A stretch of 64,000 nt of DNA from Oscillibacter sp. (GTDB taxonomy: Bacteria; Bacillota; Clostridia; Oscillospirales; Oscillospiraceae), in assembly GCA_017547085.1 (NCBI GenBank), contig JAFYQM010000066.1, positions 1 through 64,000 of the forward strand, written 5' to 3'. Positions 16,277 through 25,440 of the stretch are shown one piece after another (the stretch's first letter is position 1; each line of letters begins with the position of its first letter). The position numbers were made by a program, and so were the translations under genes. Below the pieces are notes generated by a model. That model did not search any database. It saw nothing but the letters and a program-made list of their open reading frames with translations, and was not told the origin of the DNA.

Positions 16277-17731
16277 TCAGTTACGCTTGCGGGTATGAGG
16301 CCGCAGCCACACAGAAGGGGCAAATACCAGCAGCATAGGGAAGATCTCTAATCGTCCCACCAGCATATTGAAGCTGAGCAGCAGCTTGCTCCAGCCGGAA
16401 AAGGCCGCATAATTTCCCATGGGGCCAACCATCTCCAAACCGGGACCGATGTTGTTGATGCAGGCGGTCAGGGCCGTAAATGTGGTGATCAGATCGAACC
16501 CCTCCAGACTCAGCAGCAGAAGGGAAACCACAAACACAAAGACATACATGGTCAGATACAGGTGGACGCTGCGCACCTCTTTATCCGGCAAGGTCTTTCC
16601 CTCAAAGCGCACCGTAGACACTGCATTGGGATGCAGCATACGGCGCATATCATGGAACGAGGTCTTTGCAAAAATGATGATACGGGCTACCTTCATGCCG
16701 CCGCCAGTAGAGCCGGCACAAGCTCCGATGAACATCAGCACCACCAAAATCGACTTGGAAAAGCTGGGCCAGAGGTTGAAGTCCGTGGTGGCGTAGCCGG
16801 TGGTGGTGATAATGGTGGAGACCTGGAAAAAGGCATGGCGCAAACTGGTCCACACGGAATCATACATATGGACAATATTCACGGTAATGGCCACCACCGC
16901 CGTTGTCACGATCAAAAGGTAGGCCCGCAATTCTTCGGAGCTGAATACGTCCCGGAACTTCCGGATCAGCAGGAAATAATACAGGTTGAAGTTCACGCCG
17001 AACAGCAGCATGAAAATGCCGAGCACCACATCGAAATAGGCGTTGTTGTAGGCGCCAACACTGAGGTTCCGGCTGCTGAAGCCGCCGGTGCCCGCCGTGC
17101 CGAATGCATGGATGCAGGAGTCAAACAGCGGCATTCCTCCCGCCATCAGCAGCACGATCAGCAGCACAGTCATGAAGAAGTAGATACCATAGAGGATCTT
17201 TGCCGTATCACTCATGCGGCTGACCAGCTTGCCCACCGAGGGGCCGGGTACTTCTGCACGCATGATATGCATACCGTGCCCGTCATTCATAGGCAAAATC
17301 GCCATCACGAACACCAGCACACCCATGCCGCCCACCCAGTGGGTAAAACTGCGCCAGAACAGGCTGCTGTACCGCAGCGGCTCCACCGCAGTCAGGATGC
17401 TGGCACCGGTGGTGGTAAAGCCGGAAACCGTTTCAAAAAAAGCATCAATATAATTGGGAATATCCCCAGAAATCACAAAGGGCAGCGCGCCAAAGGCAGA
17501 AAGAAAGATCCATGCCAGCGACACCACTACAAAGCCCTCCCGGGCATACAGAGTCGTCCGCGCAGGACGGCGCAGCCCCAACAAAATGCCGGCCAGAAGC
17601 AGCGCTCCAATTGTGATGACAAACGGCATTACCGGCTCGCCGTACAGCGCAGCCACCAACAGCGGCAGTACCAGCAGTGCCGCCTCCGTCAGCAAAATAC
17701 GTCCGAGGACGTAACCGATCATTCGAAAGTT
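16277..17731 (-). CDS. trkH: TrkH/KtrB-family K+ uptake membrane subunit
   Basis: Potassium-translocating membrane subunit that works with the cytosolic TrkA subunit encoded just upstream. 484 residues with four MPM repeats. The filter glycines appear in SGFTTTGAS, GTAGTGGFSSRN, STIITTTGYATTDFN and NNIGPGLE. A serine-glycine rich AGSTGGGMKVARI segment matches the family. The start is probably TTG at 17731 (MNFRMIGYVLG once initiated), because family members begin MN-x-x-MI and an SD-like GGCGG precedes it; ATG at 17722 is the alternative. The gene starts 16 nt after the trkA stop, so the two form an operon. Confidence 0.92.
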   Translation of the reverse strand, partial: NFRMIGYVLGRILLTEAALLVLPLLVAALYGEPVMPFVITIGALLLAGILLGLRRPARTTLYAREGFVVVSLAWIFLSAFGALPFVISGDIPNYIDAFFETVSGFTTTGASILTAVEPLRYSSLFWRSFTHWVGGMGVLVFVMAILPMNDGHGMHIMRAEVPGPSVGKLVSRMSDTAKILYGIYFFMTVLLIVLLMAGGMPLFDSCIHAFGTAGTGGFSSRNLSVGAYNNAYFDVVLGIFMLLFGVNFNLYYFLLIRKFRDVFSSEELRAYLLIVTTAVVAITVNIVHMYDSVWTSLRHAFFQVSTIITTTGYATTDFNLWPSFSKSILVVLMFIGACAGSTGGGMKVARIIIFAKTSFHDMRRMLHPNAVSTVRFEGKTLPDKEVRSVHLYLTMYVFVFVVSLLLLSLEGFDLITTFTALTACINNIGPGLEMVGPMGNYAAFSGWSKLLLSFNMLVGRLEIFPMLLVFAPSVWLRPHTRKRN

Positions 17732-17747
17732 CAATTCCTCGCCGCCT

Positions 17748-19109
17748 TTACTGCATAATGTCATGGATGTCCTGCAGCATACCGGTCGTGACCACGATCA
17801 CGTCATCACGAGCCTGCAGGGCATCGTTACCGGAGGGAATCACAATCTGACCATTCCGGCGCACAATACCCGCCAGCAGAATGCCGCTTTTCAGCTTCAG
17901 ATCTTTCAGGGGGATACCGATGAAGGGTGCATCTGCGGGAACTTCAAACTCCAGTGCTTCCACCGCACCTTCCACCAGACGGTGCAGGGTCTTGATCTTG
18001 GCACCGGAAGCGCTTTCCATCGCGCGGACATACTGCACGATCAGCTCGGAAGTAACAGTAGCGGCGGAGATCACACTGTCGATCATGCTTTCCGCATTCA
18101 CCAGTTCCACCAGAGAACGGCGGTTAATCTTGGCAATGACCTTGCAGTTATCGCCGGACTGGCGGGCAGCGCTCATGCCCATGAGGATGTTGGCTTCATC
18201 GATACCGGTAATGGCTACAAAGGCGTCTGTCTGTCGAATGCCCTCCTCCTGCAGCAACTCACTGTCTGCACCGTCACCCACGATATAGAGCGCTTTGGGC
18301 AGCTTTTCGCTCATCTGCATACAACGCTGCTCACTCTGGTCAATGACCTTGACGGACATGCCCATACGCAGTAGATCGGAAGCCAGATAATAGCAGATCT
18401 TGCTGGCGCCTACGATCATCACCGTGGAGGCCCGGTTGCGGAACACCCCCAACTGGCGGAAGAACTGGGCCAGCTGTTCCGGAGCCGCAGTCAGATAAAT
18501 GCGGTCACCGGCCTGCAGGACAAAATCGCCGGAGGGAATGATGGTCTCACCCTTGCGGTCCACGGCGCAAATCAGTACGCGGACGCGGATATTCTTATAA
18601 AGATCCAGCAGCTTCATGCCGTCCAGCATGGAGCCATCCGGCACACGGTACTCGATCAGTTCCAGACGGCCTTTGGAGAAAGACTCCACCTTCATGGCAG
18701 CCGGGAAACGAAGCACACGGGCAATCTCGCGGGCAGCGGCCTTTTCAGGATTGATAGCCATGGAAAGGCCCAGTTCTTCCCGCATAAAGCGCAGCTGCGT
18801 TTCGTACTCCGGATTGCGGATACGGGCAATGGTATGGTTCACGCCCAGCTTCTTCGCCACCAGACAGCTGAGGATATTCAACTCGTCGCTGGAGGTCGTA
18901 GCGATCAGCAGATCCGTTTTATCCACTTCCGCTTCCCGCTGCACTTCGTAGCTGGCACCGTTTCCGCACACGCCCATGACATCATGGATATTGATAATAT
19001 TGTTGACCAGTTGAGGATTCTGGTCGATCACTGTCACATTGTGATCTGCGGACAACTGCTCTGTCAGCGCCATGCCAACCTTACCGGCACCCACGATAAT
19101 GATTTTCAT
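17748..19109 (-). CDS. trkA: Trk system K+ uptake regulatory subunit TrkA
   Basis: A 453-residue peripheral cytosolic protein made of two tandem RCK units, each a nucleotide-binding TrkA_N domain followed by TrkA_C. The first Rossmann motif is IIIVGAGKVGMALTEQL at the N-terminus, the second VMIVGASKICYYLASDLL near residue 230. The two TrkA_C blocks (around 130-215 and 365-450) read RIYLTAAPEQ and DVIVVTTG. It gates TrkH in response to NAD(H)/ATP. It is the first gene of the operon; a TATAAT about 80 nt upstream (near 19176) may be its -10, but I see no convincing -35. Confidence 0.94.
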   Translation of the reverse strand: MKIIIVGAGKVGMALTEQLSADHNVTVIDQNPQLVNNIINIHDVMGVCGNGASYEVQREAEVDKTDLLIATTSSDELNILSCLVAKKLGVNHTIARIRNPEYETQLRFMREELGLSMAINPEKAAAREIARVLRFPAAMKVESFSKGRLELIEYRVPDGSMLDGMKLLDLYKNIRVRVLICAVDRKGETIIPSGDFVLQAGDRIYLTAAPEQLAQFFRQLGVFRNRASTVMIVGASKICYYLASDLLRMGMSVKVIDQSEQRCMQMSEKLPKALYIVGDGADSELLQEEGIRQTDAFVAITGIDEANILMGMSAARQSGDNCKVIAKINRRSLVELVNAESMIDSVISAATVTSELIVQYVRAMESASGAKIKTLHRLVEGAVEALEFEVPADAPFIGIPLKDLKLKSGILLAGIVRRNGQIVIPSGNDALQARDDVIVVTTGMLQDIHDIMQ

Positions 19110-19248
19110 ACGGTCAACCTCGTTTCTTTCTCAACATGGTCTTTGCGAAAAATACCCCATGATACAAAGATAGTGTATATTATAGCCGATATTTCCATGA
19201 AAGGGAATCTTTTTTTATCAAAACGAAAAACAGGCTGTTTTGAACCCG

Positions 19249-20190
19249 TCAAAACAGCCTGCTGGGCATCCGAATATCTTTTTTAGGAACCTTTTCCCAA
19301 TCAAAATCCGACAACAACCGCTCTGCGGATCTCGGTTCGGCGGAGGGATTGAATCCGGCCAGATACGCCAGCTTGCCCAAAATCTCCTCCGCACGGCAGC
19401 GCGGACGCAGATCATCCAGTCCCGCGTCGGCATCCCGTTTACTCAGCCGCCGTCCGTCAGAAGCCAGCAGCAGCGGCACATGATAAAACGACGGCGGGTT
19501 CAGGTCCAACAAATGATAAAGATACAGCTGTCTGGGCGTGGAGTCCAGCAGATCGGCGCCCCGCACCACCTCCGTCACTCCCATGGCAGCGTCATCCACC
19601 ACCACAGCCAACTGGTAGGCAAACATGCCGTCACTGCGCCGCAGCAGAAAATCACCGCAGTCCCGGGCCAGATTTTCTGCGTAATCCCCCATGTGGCCGT
19701 CCGTAAATCCCCATGTTTCCTCCGGCACACGGAGCCGTAAGGCCGGCGAGCGGGTCTTGACCTTTTCCGCAATCTCCTCTGCCGTTAAATTCCGGCAGGT
19801 TCCCGCATAGAGTACCTGTCCGTCGGAGCGGTGGGGCGCGGAAGCAGCGTGCAGCTCCCCGCGGGTGCAGAAGCAAGGATAGACCAGTCCCATCTCCTCC
19901 AGCTTTTCCCGTGCCATCTGGTACAGTTCCGTGCGCTCACTCTGGTAATAGGATTCATGGGGGCCGTTGGTGCCGGGACCCATATCCCAGTCCAGCCCCA
20001 GCCAGCGGAGATCCTCCTCCATCTGCTGGGCATAGCGGCGTGGACACCGAGCAGTATCCAGATCCTCTATACGCAAAATGACCTGTCCGCCTTTCTGCCG
20101 GGCACTGAGCCACGCAAGGAGGCTACAGAGAATATTGCCCAGATGAATACGCCCGCTGGGGGACGGGGCAAAGCGCCCAACCGTCTGCAT
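19249..20190 (-). CDS. gluQRS: Glutamyl-queuosine tRNA(Asp) synthetase
   Basis: Attaches glutamate to queuosine at position 34 of tRNA(Asp). 313 residues, a catalytic-core-only paralogue of GluRS without an anticodon-binding domain. HIGH-type motif SGRIHLGN (residues 12-19), RIEDLDTARC, the zinc ligand set CFC plus YAGTC (near 117-140), VVDDAAMGVTEVVRGADLL, and SKRD as KMSKS equivalent. The zinc Cys pattern and length separate it from GluRS. It has its own SD (AAGGAGG) and is apparently monocistronic. Confidence 0.93.
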   Translation of the reverse strand: MQTVGRFAPSPSGRIHLGNILCSLLAWLSARQKGGQVILRIEDLDTARCPRRYAQQMEEDLRWLGLDWDMGPGTNGPHESYYQSERTELYQMAREKLEEMGLVYPCFCTRGELHAASAPHRSDGQVLYAGTCRNLTAEEIAEKVKTRSPALRLRVPEETWGFTDGHMGDYAENLARDCGDFLLRRSDGMFAYQLAVVVDDAAMGVTEVVRGADLLDSTPRQLYLYHLLDLNPPSFYHVPLLLASDGRRLSKRDADAGLDDLRPRCRAEEILGKLAYLAGFNPSAEPRSAERLLSDFDWEKVPKKDIRMPSRLF

Positions 20191-20564
20191 AAAACGCCTC
20201 CTTGTTCAAAAAAATTCTCATTTCGAAAGCGCATCTCTTTCGCTTTCTATTGAAATATTATAGCAAGGCCCTTCTTCCTTCGCAACCCCCTGTAACATCT
20301 GACGAAAAAAGCACATGCATTCTGCGAGAAAAATTCATCTTAACGGAAACTTTTTCTTCCTTCACAACTTTTTTACAGGATTCATTTCCCGCTTAACGCC
20401 GCCTTAATTTACCTTTTTTAGTCGAAATGGTATCCTTTTTTTACAGGGAACGACCGTAGAAAAGGCCGTTTCTTCGCGCAGCCACACACACTGTGCGTTT
20501 TACTCTTTCCACATTTCCATTCGCAAAAACCCCATGATTTTTAAGAAAAAGGAGAGTTTTGGTA
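20191..20564. other. Intergenic region with leader of the SNF transporter gene
   Basis: No coding frame is supported here. On the minus strand a GAAAGCG hairpin (about 20224-20247) precedes gluQRS. On the plus strand are the SNF promoter (20408-20436) and, in the transcribed leader, a 7-bp stem CGCGCAG/CTGTGCG (about 20475-20498) followed by TTTTAC, which looks like a weak attenuator. Confidence 0.4.
20408..20436 (+). promoter_or_regulatory. Probable promoter of the SNF transporter gene
   Basis: TTTACC (20408-20413), 17 bp, TATCCT (20431-20436). The spacer includes TTAGTCGAA (20418-20426), one mismatch from a 0A box. Confidence 0.4.
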
Positions 20565-21968
20565 ATGAGTAATCCTGAAACCCTGCAGAAGCAGGACGGT
20601 TTCCAGAGCAAATGGGGCTTTATTATGGCCTGTATCGGCTCTGCCGTTGGTATGGCCAACATCTGGCGCTTCCCCTACATGGTCGCTTCTTACGGTGGCC
20701 TGACCTTCCTGCTGCCCTATTTCATCTTCGTTGTCGTCATCGGTGCCTCCGGCGTGATGGAGGAGTTCTCTCTGGGCCGCTGGGGCAAGGCCGGCCCCGT
20801 CGGCGCTTTCGGTAAGGCTACCGAAGAGCGTACCGGCAGCAAGCTCCCCGGTCAGATTCTGGGCGCTCTGCCCGTGATCGGCTCCATGGGTCTGGCAATC
20901 GGCTATTCCGTCGTTATGGGCTGGATCTTCAAGTACGCCAAGATGTCCATCACTGGCGAGCTGTTCGCCATGGGTCAGGACATGAGCATCATTGGCCCCA
21001 CCTTCGGTGCTGCCGCTCCCGAGGCTGCAACTCTGGGCGAAGGCATCAAGTTCATGGTTGACGGCGGTCTGTTCAACGTGGGCAACACCGTGTGGGTCAT
21101 CGTGGCCGTAGTCGTGTCCGCTCTGATTATGTATCTGGGCGTTGCCGGCGGTATCGAAAAGTCCTGCAAGATCATGATCCCCGCTCTGTTCTTCCTGTTC
21201 ATCGCTCTGGCTGTCTACATTGCTTTCCTGCCCGGCGCCATCGATGGCTACAAGTACATCTTCACCCTGAACCTCGCCGGTCTGCTGGACTGGAAGGTCT
21301 GGATCTATGCCTTCGGTCAGGCATTCTTCTCCTTGTCTGTTGCCGGTAACGGTTCCGTGATCTACGGTTCCTATCTGGGCGATGACGTGGAGATCTCCTC
21401 CTCCGCACGCAACGTTGCTATTTTCGACACCATGGCTGCTCTGCTGGCTATGTGCGTGATCATCCCCGCCATGGCTACCACCGGCGGCGCTCTGGAAACC
21501 GCAGGCCCCGGCCTGATGTTCGTGGCTCTGCCCAACGTGTTCAACGGCATGGGCTTTGCCGGCCGCATCATCGGCATGTTCTTCTTCATCGCCGTTCTGT
21601 TCGCCGGTGTTTCCTCTATCATCAACCTGTATGAGACTCCCGCCGCCTTCTTCCAGGAGAAGCTGAAGATGGGCCGCATCCCCGCTGTCACTCTGGTTCA
21701 CGTTGTCGGTCTGCTGATCGCGATGTTCATTCAGCCCTGGACCTCTCAGTGGATGGACATGGTCTCCATCTATATCTGCCCCTTCGGCGCTCTGCTGGCT
21801 GGCGTCATGTTCTTCTGGGTCATCAAGAAGGACACCGCTCTGGACGCTGTCAATCTGGGTTCCAACAAGAAGATCGGCAACTGGTTCTACCCCTTCGGCA
21901 AGTATGTCTATGTCCCCCTGTGCGTGGTCTGCCTGATCGCAGGCGCTGCTCTGGGCGGCATCGGCTAA
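20565..21968 (+). CDS. Sodium-dependent transporter of the neurotransmitter:sodium symporter (SNF) family
   Basis: A 467-residue LeuT-fold Na+/amino-acid symporter in the inner membrane. The unwound TM1 region reads GSAVGMANIWRFPYM, the signature holding Na+ and substrate. Eleven to twelve helices follow, as in bacterial MhsT/TnaT relatives. ATG 20565 lies 10 nt after AAAGGAG; a TTG two codons upstream is possible but too close to the SD. Codons are strongly biased to the most frequent synonymous choices, which suggests high expression. It is a single gene, likely importing an aromatic or branched amino acid; the exact substrate is open. Confidence 0.92.
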   Translation: MSNPETLQKQDGFQSKWGFIMACIGSAVGMANIWRFPYMVASYGGLTFLLPYFIFVVVIGASGVMEEFSLGRWGKAGPVGAFGKATEERTGSKLPGQILGALPVIGSMGLAIGYSVVMGWIFKYAKMSITGELFAMGQDMSIIGPTFGAAAPEAATLGEGIKFMVDGGLFNVGNTVWVIVAVVVSALIMYLGVAGGIEKSCKIMIPALFFLFIALAVYIAFLPGAIDGYKYIFTLNLAGLLDWKVWIYAFGQAFFSLSVAGNGSVIYGSYLGDDVEISSSARNVAIFDTMAALLAMCVIIPAMATTGGALETAGPGLMFVALPNVFNGMGFAGRIIGMFFFIAVLFAGVSSIINLYETPAAFFQEKLKMGRIPAVTLVHVVGLLIAMFIQPWTSQWMDMVSIYICPFGALLAGVMFFWVIKKDTALDAVNLGSNKKIGNWFYPFGKYVYVPLCVVCLIAGAALGGIG

Positions 21969-22096
21969 TCCGATTCCCTGCGGTTATTTGACCGCAAAGC
22001 ATTTACATCCTTCGCTCGCATCATCTGCGATTACATCGCCGGTGTTCCACGCCATCTGCACTGTTATCGCTGGATGTTTGCTTTTCCAGAGAGTAG

Positions 22097-22128
22097 AACG
22101 GTCGGCCGCAAGGCTGGCCGTTTTACTA
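22097..22128 (+). terminator. Intrinsic terminator after the SNF transporter gene
   Basis: Stem ACGGTCGGCC with GGCTGGCCGT (two G-U pairs) around gcaa, then TTTTACT. It lies about 130 nt after the stop. A smaller hairpin TGCGGT/ACCGCA is at about 21979-21996. Nothing else is evident between 21969 and 22253. Confidence 0.65.
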
Positions 22129-22253
22129 TTCTCACCGTTAAGAACTCGTTAATAAAACCATCGGAATCTATGCATATCCGGCAAAGTTCCGTATATTATG
22201 ATGTAATCTGACGGTCGGAGTCCGCCATTACCGATCTGTTACAGGAGGTCGCC

Positions 22254-23465
22254 ATGGAACAGTCTTCGCTCTGGGAAAAGCGCCGCAAGCGGATCTTTAC
22301 CATCATTGAAATCGGCACCACCGGCGATCACGCCAGCCGCGCCTATGATTTCTTTTACGCATTCATCATCGTTTTGAATCTGTGCGTCAGCTTCATGTAC
22401 ACCTTCGACGAGTTGGAGCTGCTGTGCGGGCCACTGCTGCTGAACATCGAGGCAGTGACCGTGGCCTTTTTTGCCGCGGATTACTGTCTGCGTTTATGGA
22501 CGGCCAAGTTTCTTTACCCCGGCATGAAGGAAAGCCAGTCTATCCGTAAATATATGCTTTCTTTTTCTGGTATTGTGGACATTCTCTCCTTCCTGCCCTA
22601 TTACCTCCCCATTTTCTTCCCCGCCGGTGCAGTGGCATTCCGCATTGTGCGGGTGGTGCGCATTTTCCGCCTGTTCCGCATCAACGCTTATTATGATTCC
22701 CTCACTGTGATTACGGAAGTTATCACCAGCAAACGCCAGCAGCTGTTTTCCTCGGTATTCATCATTCTGGTCCTGATGCTCTCCTCCAGCATGTGTATGT
22801 ACAGTCTGGAGCACGAGGCTCAACCGGAGGTATTTTCCAACGCATTCTCCGGCCTGTGGTGGTCGGTATCTACCCTTCTGACCGTGGGTTACGGTGATAT
22901 CTACCCCATCACCCCGCTGGGCAAGATCTTCGGCATCTTCATCACCTTCCTCGGCGTGGGCATGGTAGCCATCCCCACCGGTATCATTTCCGCAGGCTTC
23001 GTGGACCAGTACTCCCGCCTCAAGCGCATGAGTGAATACGCCCGTGAAGAAGCCGTGCATTTCATCAAAGTCCACCTGACCCGCAAGGACAGATGGGTCG
23101 GCAAGGCCATCCGGGACATCGGCCTGCCCGGCAGCGTCATTGTAGCAGTCATTCAGCGTGGAAGCAAAATCATTGTCCCCCGTGGCGACGTCATCCTTAT
23201 GGTCGGTGACACGCTGGTACTGGGTGCGGAATCTCTGGATGATGACAAGCATATCGAACTCAAAGAGCTGGTACTGCAAAAACACAACCCGTGGAACGGC
23301 ATGGCCATTCGCGATCTGGATATTTCCCGCCAGACGATTATCGTCATGGTGGAGCGCCAGCACAAAATGCTGATCCCTAAAGGCGATCTGATTTTGCTGG
23401 AGGGAGACAAGGTCCTGCTCTACACTCAGTCCCGCCTGTCGGAAGCCGACACCATTCAGGTCTGA
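22254..23465 (+). CDS. Voltage-gated-type potassium channel with two C-terminal RCK_C (TrkA_C) domains
   Basis: A 403-residue tetrameric K+ channel subunit. Six membrane segments, with an S4 voltage-sensor-like helix RIVRVVRIFRLFRI (residues 130-143) carrying arginines every third position. The pore filter is TVGYGD (210-215). After the pore the cytosolic tail holds two tandem TrkA_C-like modules (about 270-330 and 340-400) without the nucleotide-binding RCK_N half. GGAGG is 7 nt before the ATG. It is a single gene ending in a terminator. With trkAH 4.5 kb upstream it adds a gated K+ leak or release path. Voltage sensing is inferred from S4 only. Confidence 0.9.
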   Translation: MEQSSLWEKRRKRIFTIIEIGTTGDHASRAYDFFYAFIIVLNLCVSFMYTFDELELLCGPLLLNIEAVTVAFFAADYCLRLWTAKFLYPGMKESQSIRKYMLSFSGIVDILSFLPYYLPIFFPAGAVAFRIVRVVRIFRLFRINAYYDSLTVITEVITSKRQQLFSSVFIILVLMLSSSMCMYSLEHEAQPEVFSNAFSGLWWSVSTLLTVGYGDIYPITPLGKIFGIFITFLGVGMVAIPTGIISAGFVDQYSRLKRMSEYAREEAVHFIKVHLTRKDRWVGKAIRDIGLPGSVIVAVIQRGSKIIVPRGDVILMVGDTLVLGAESLDDDKHIELKELVLQKHNPWNGMAIRDLDISRQTIIVMVERQHKMLIPKGDLILLEGDKVLLYTQSRLSEADTIQV

Positions 23466-23472
23466 TTGTTTC

Positions 23473-23505
23473 ACCCCGTCGTCCGGTTTTGGACGGCGGG
23501 GTTTT
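23473..23505 (+). terminator. Intrinsic terminator of the K+ channel gene
   Basis: ACCCCGTCGTCC with its complement (one G-U) around a 6-nt loop, then TTTT. Confidence 0.8.
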
Positions 23506-23551
23506 GCAGATTTTTCTCCTTTCCATTGCTGTACAATCAGGAATTTTATGG

Positions 23552-23557
23552 TATAAT
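23552..23557 (+). promoter_or_regulatory. Extended -10 element of the zinc-ribbon protein gene
   Basis: TATAAT preceded by TGG (extended -10). No good -35 at 17 bp; TTGCTG is 20 bp upstream. Transcription would begin near 23563. Confidence 0.45.
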
Positions 23558-23602
23558 ATGAATTCACGACTTCAAAATCATTTTCACATGAGGTGTTTGC
23601 AT

Positions 23603-24211
23603 ATGCATGAAGAAATGCGGACCTTTGGCTATCTCTGCCCCAAGTGCGGCAAGACCGTGATGGCAGCCCGTTCCATCTTTGCGTTGGCCGCCTCCAACGC
23701 GGTGGTGGAGTGCGACTGCGGCGAAAGCCGCCTGCACGTTGCCTTCGACGGCGAAAAGTATCTGATCACCGTTCCCTGCGGCATCTGCGGCGGGGAGCAT
23801 ACCGCCGTCTGCCCGCCGGAGCGCATCCTGCAGGGTGCCACGGCACTGGGCTGCAGTGAAACGAAGCAGTTTTGCTGCTTCATCGGTGACGAGGGCACCG
23901 TGGAAAAGCATTTGCGGGAACTGGCCATCGTAGCCGAAAAGGAAAAACAGCAGCAGGACGAAGGCGAGGAGGCCTTTGTGGACAACGTCATCATGTACGA
24001 AGTCCTCTCCGAACTGAAGGATATTGCTTCCCGTCCTCACGGCATCACCTGCAGCTGCGGCAGCGATGCCTACGGCATGGAGATCCGCCGCAGCGCCGTG
24101 GATCTGATCTGCCGCACCTGCGGCGCCAAGCTGCGCATCCCCGCCGCCACCGACCGTGACTTGGATGATCTGTGCTGCCACTTGAAGCTGGTCATCCCCG
24201 GCAAGGCCTGA
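23603..24211 (+). CDS. Cys-rich zinc-ribbon protein of unknown function
   Basis: A 202-residue soluble protein with several Cys pairs spaced as zinc ribbons: CPKCGK and CDCG in the N-terminal part, CGICGG, then a second set CSCGS and CRTCG at the C-terminal end, separated by an acidic coiled stretch (EKEKQQQDEGEEAF). I do not recognise a named family. ATG 23603 has GAGGTG 7 nt upstream; a longer in-frame extension precedes the probable transcript start. It is 24 nt ahead of the CDF transporter gene and likely co-transcribed, so a role in metal handling or in sensing is possible but unproven. Confidence 0.75.
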   Translation: MHEEMRTFGYLCPKCGKTVMAARSIFALAASNAVVECDCGESRLHVAFDGEKYLITVPCGICGGEHTAVCPPERILQGATALGCSETKQFCCFIGDEGTVEKHLRELAIVAEKEKQQQDEGEEAFVDNVIMYEVLSELKDIASRPHGITCSCGSDAYGMEIRRSAVDLICRTCGAKLRIPAATDRDLDDLCCHLKLVIPGKA

Positions 24212-24235
24212 CACCACTGGGAAAGGAATCGATCC

Positions 24236-25399
24236 ATGATCTCTCTTCTTGCCAAATGGCTGATCAAACCTGAAAACGGCAATGAAACCAGCGTCCGCAA
24301 AGCCTACGGCGTACTCTGCGGCGCAGTGGGCATCGTGCTGAACGTCCTGCTGTTTGCCCTGAAGTTCTTCGCAGGCCTGCTCTCCGGCTCCATTGCCATC
24401 ACCGCCGACGCCTTCAACAACCTCTCTGACGCAGGCAGCTCCTTTGTTACGCTGCTGGGCTTCCAGTTGGCAGGCCAGAAGCCAGACTCCGACCACCCCT
24501 TCGGCCACGGGCGCATTGAGTACCTGTCCGGTCTGGTGGTGTCCATGCTGATCCTGCTGATGGGCTTTGAGCTTGCAAAATCCTCCGTATCCAAGATCCT
24601 GCACCCGGGACCGGTGGAATCCGGTGCCGTGGTTATTGTCATCCTCTGCGCATCCATCCTTGTGAAGCTGTATATGTCGTTCTACAACCGCCGCATCGGC
24701 AGGAAGATCAACTCCTCCGCCATGCTGGCTACTGCCGCCGACTCTCTGAGCGACACGGTCTCCACCGCCGCCGTTCTGGCAGCCACGCTGATCGGCCGCT
24801 TTACATCCCTCCAGATCGACGGCTGGGCCGGTATTGCCGTGGCCGTGTTCATCTTCATCTCCGGCCTCAAGGCCGCCAAGGAGACCATCGATCCCCTGCT
24901 GGGCACGCCGCCCACGCCGGAATTCGTAGCCGACATCCGCGACATTGTGATGAAGCACTCCGGCATCGAGGGCATCCACGACCTGATCGTCCACGATTAC
25001 GGTCCCGGCCGCTGCATGATCTCCCTCCACGCGGAAGTCTCTTCCGCCGGCAACGTGGTGGATCTCCACGACCAGATCGACCACATCGAAAAGGAACTGC
25101 AGGAGTCCCTTGGCTGCCACGCCGTCATTCATATGGACCCGCTGGCGGTAGACGACGCCCTGACCGCCGAGACCCGGCAGAAAGTGGCCGCCCTGATCCA
25201 CTGCATTGACGAGGCCATCAACATTCACGATTTCCGCATGGTCATCGGCCCCACCCACACCAACGTCATCTTCGACGCGGTAGTGCCTTTTGGCTTCCGC
25301 CTCAGCGATGAAGAAGTGGAAGAGAAGATCAAGACCATCGTCCGCACGCTGGACGGCAACTACTTCGCCGTAGTCAGCGTGGAGCGGTCTTATACCTGA
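24236..25399 (+). CDS. Cation diffusion facilitator (CDF) family transporter
   Basis: A 387-residue divalent-cation/proton antiporter. Six membrane helices with the metal-site pattern in TM2 (ITADAFNNLSDAGS, residues about 58-71) and TM5 (ATAADSLSDTVSTAA). The cytosolic C-terminal domain is longer than in zinc exporters such as YiiP and contains DLIVHDYGPGRCMISLHAEV, typical of MamB/MntE-like or iron/manganese members. The SD is AAAGGA. It is the second gene of an operon with the zinc-ribbon protein. Metal specificity (Zn, Mn or Fe) is not decided by sequence. Confidence 0.9.
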   Translation: MISLLAKWLIKPENGNETSVRKAYGVLCGAVGIVLNVLLFALKFFAGLLSGSIAITADAFNNLSDAGSSFVTLLGFQLAGQKPDSDHPFGHGRIEYLSGLVVSMLILLMGFELAKSSVSKILHPGPVESGAVVIVILCASILVKLYMSFYNRRIGRKINSSAMLATAADSLSDTVSTAAVLAATLIGRFTSLQIDGWAGIAVAVFIFISGLKAAKETIDPLLGTPPTPEFVADIRDIVMKHSGIEGIHDLIVHDYGPGRCMISLHAEVSSAGNVVDLHDQIDHIEKELQESLGCHAVIHMDPLAVDDALTAETRQKVAALIHCIDEAINIHDFRMVIGPTHTNVIFDAVVPFGFRLSDEEVEEKIKTIVRTLDGNYFAVVSVERSYT

Positions 25400-25402
25400 A
25401 AA

Positions 25403-25440
25403 AATGACACGGAACGGCCGATGGGCTGTTCCGTGTCATT
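25403..25440. terminator. Bidirectional terminator between CDF and HTH genes
   Basis: Perfect 13-bp stem AATGACACGGAAC with its complement around 12 nt. It lies at the convergent 3' ends; the last bases overlap the end of the minus-strand HTH gene. Confidence 0.6.

Noticed and set aside
20224..20247. GAAAGCG hairpin upstream of gluQRS as a riboswitch or T-box
   Set aside because: No T-box or other conserved core; the T-run is displaced by about 8 nt, so only a simple hairpin is visible.
20541..21701. 386-codon minus-strand frame opposite the SNF transporter
   Set aside because: Shadow frame; the product is His/Asp/Gly-rich without motifs, and the plus-strand gene is clearly real.
23564..25258. 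564-codon minus-strand frame opposite the zinc-ribbon and CDF genes
   Set aside because: Antisense shadow of two well-supported genes, biased composition.
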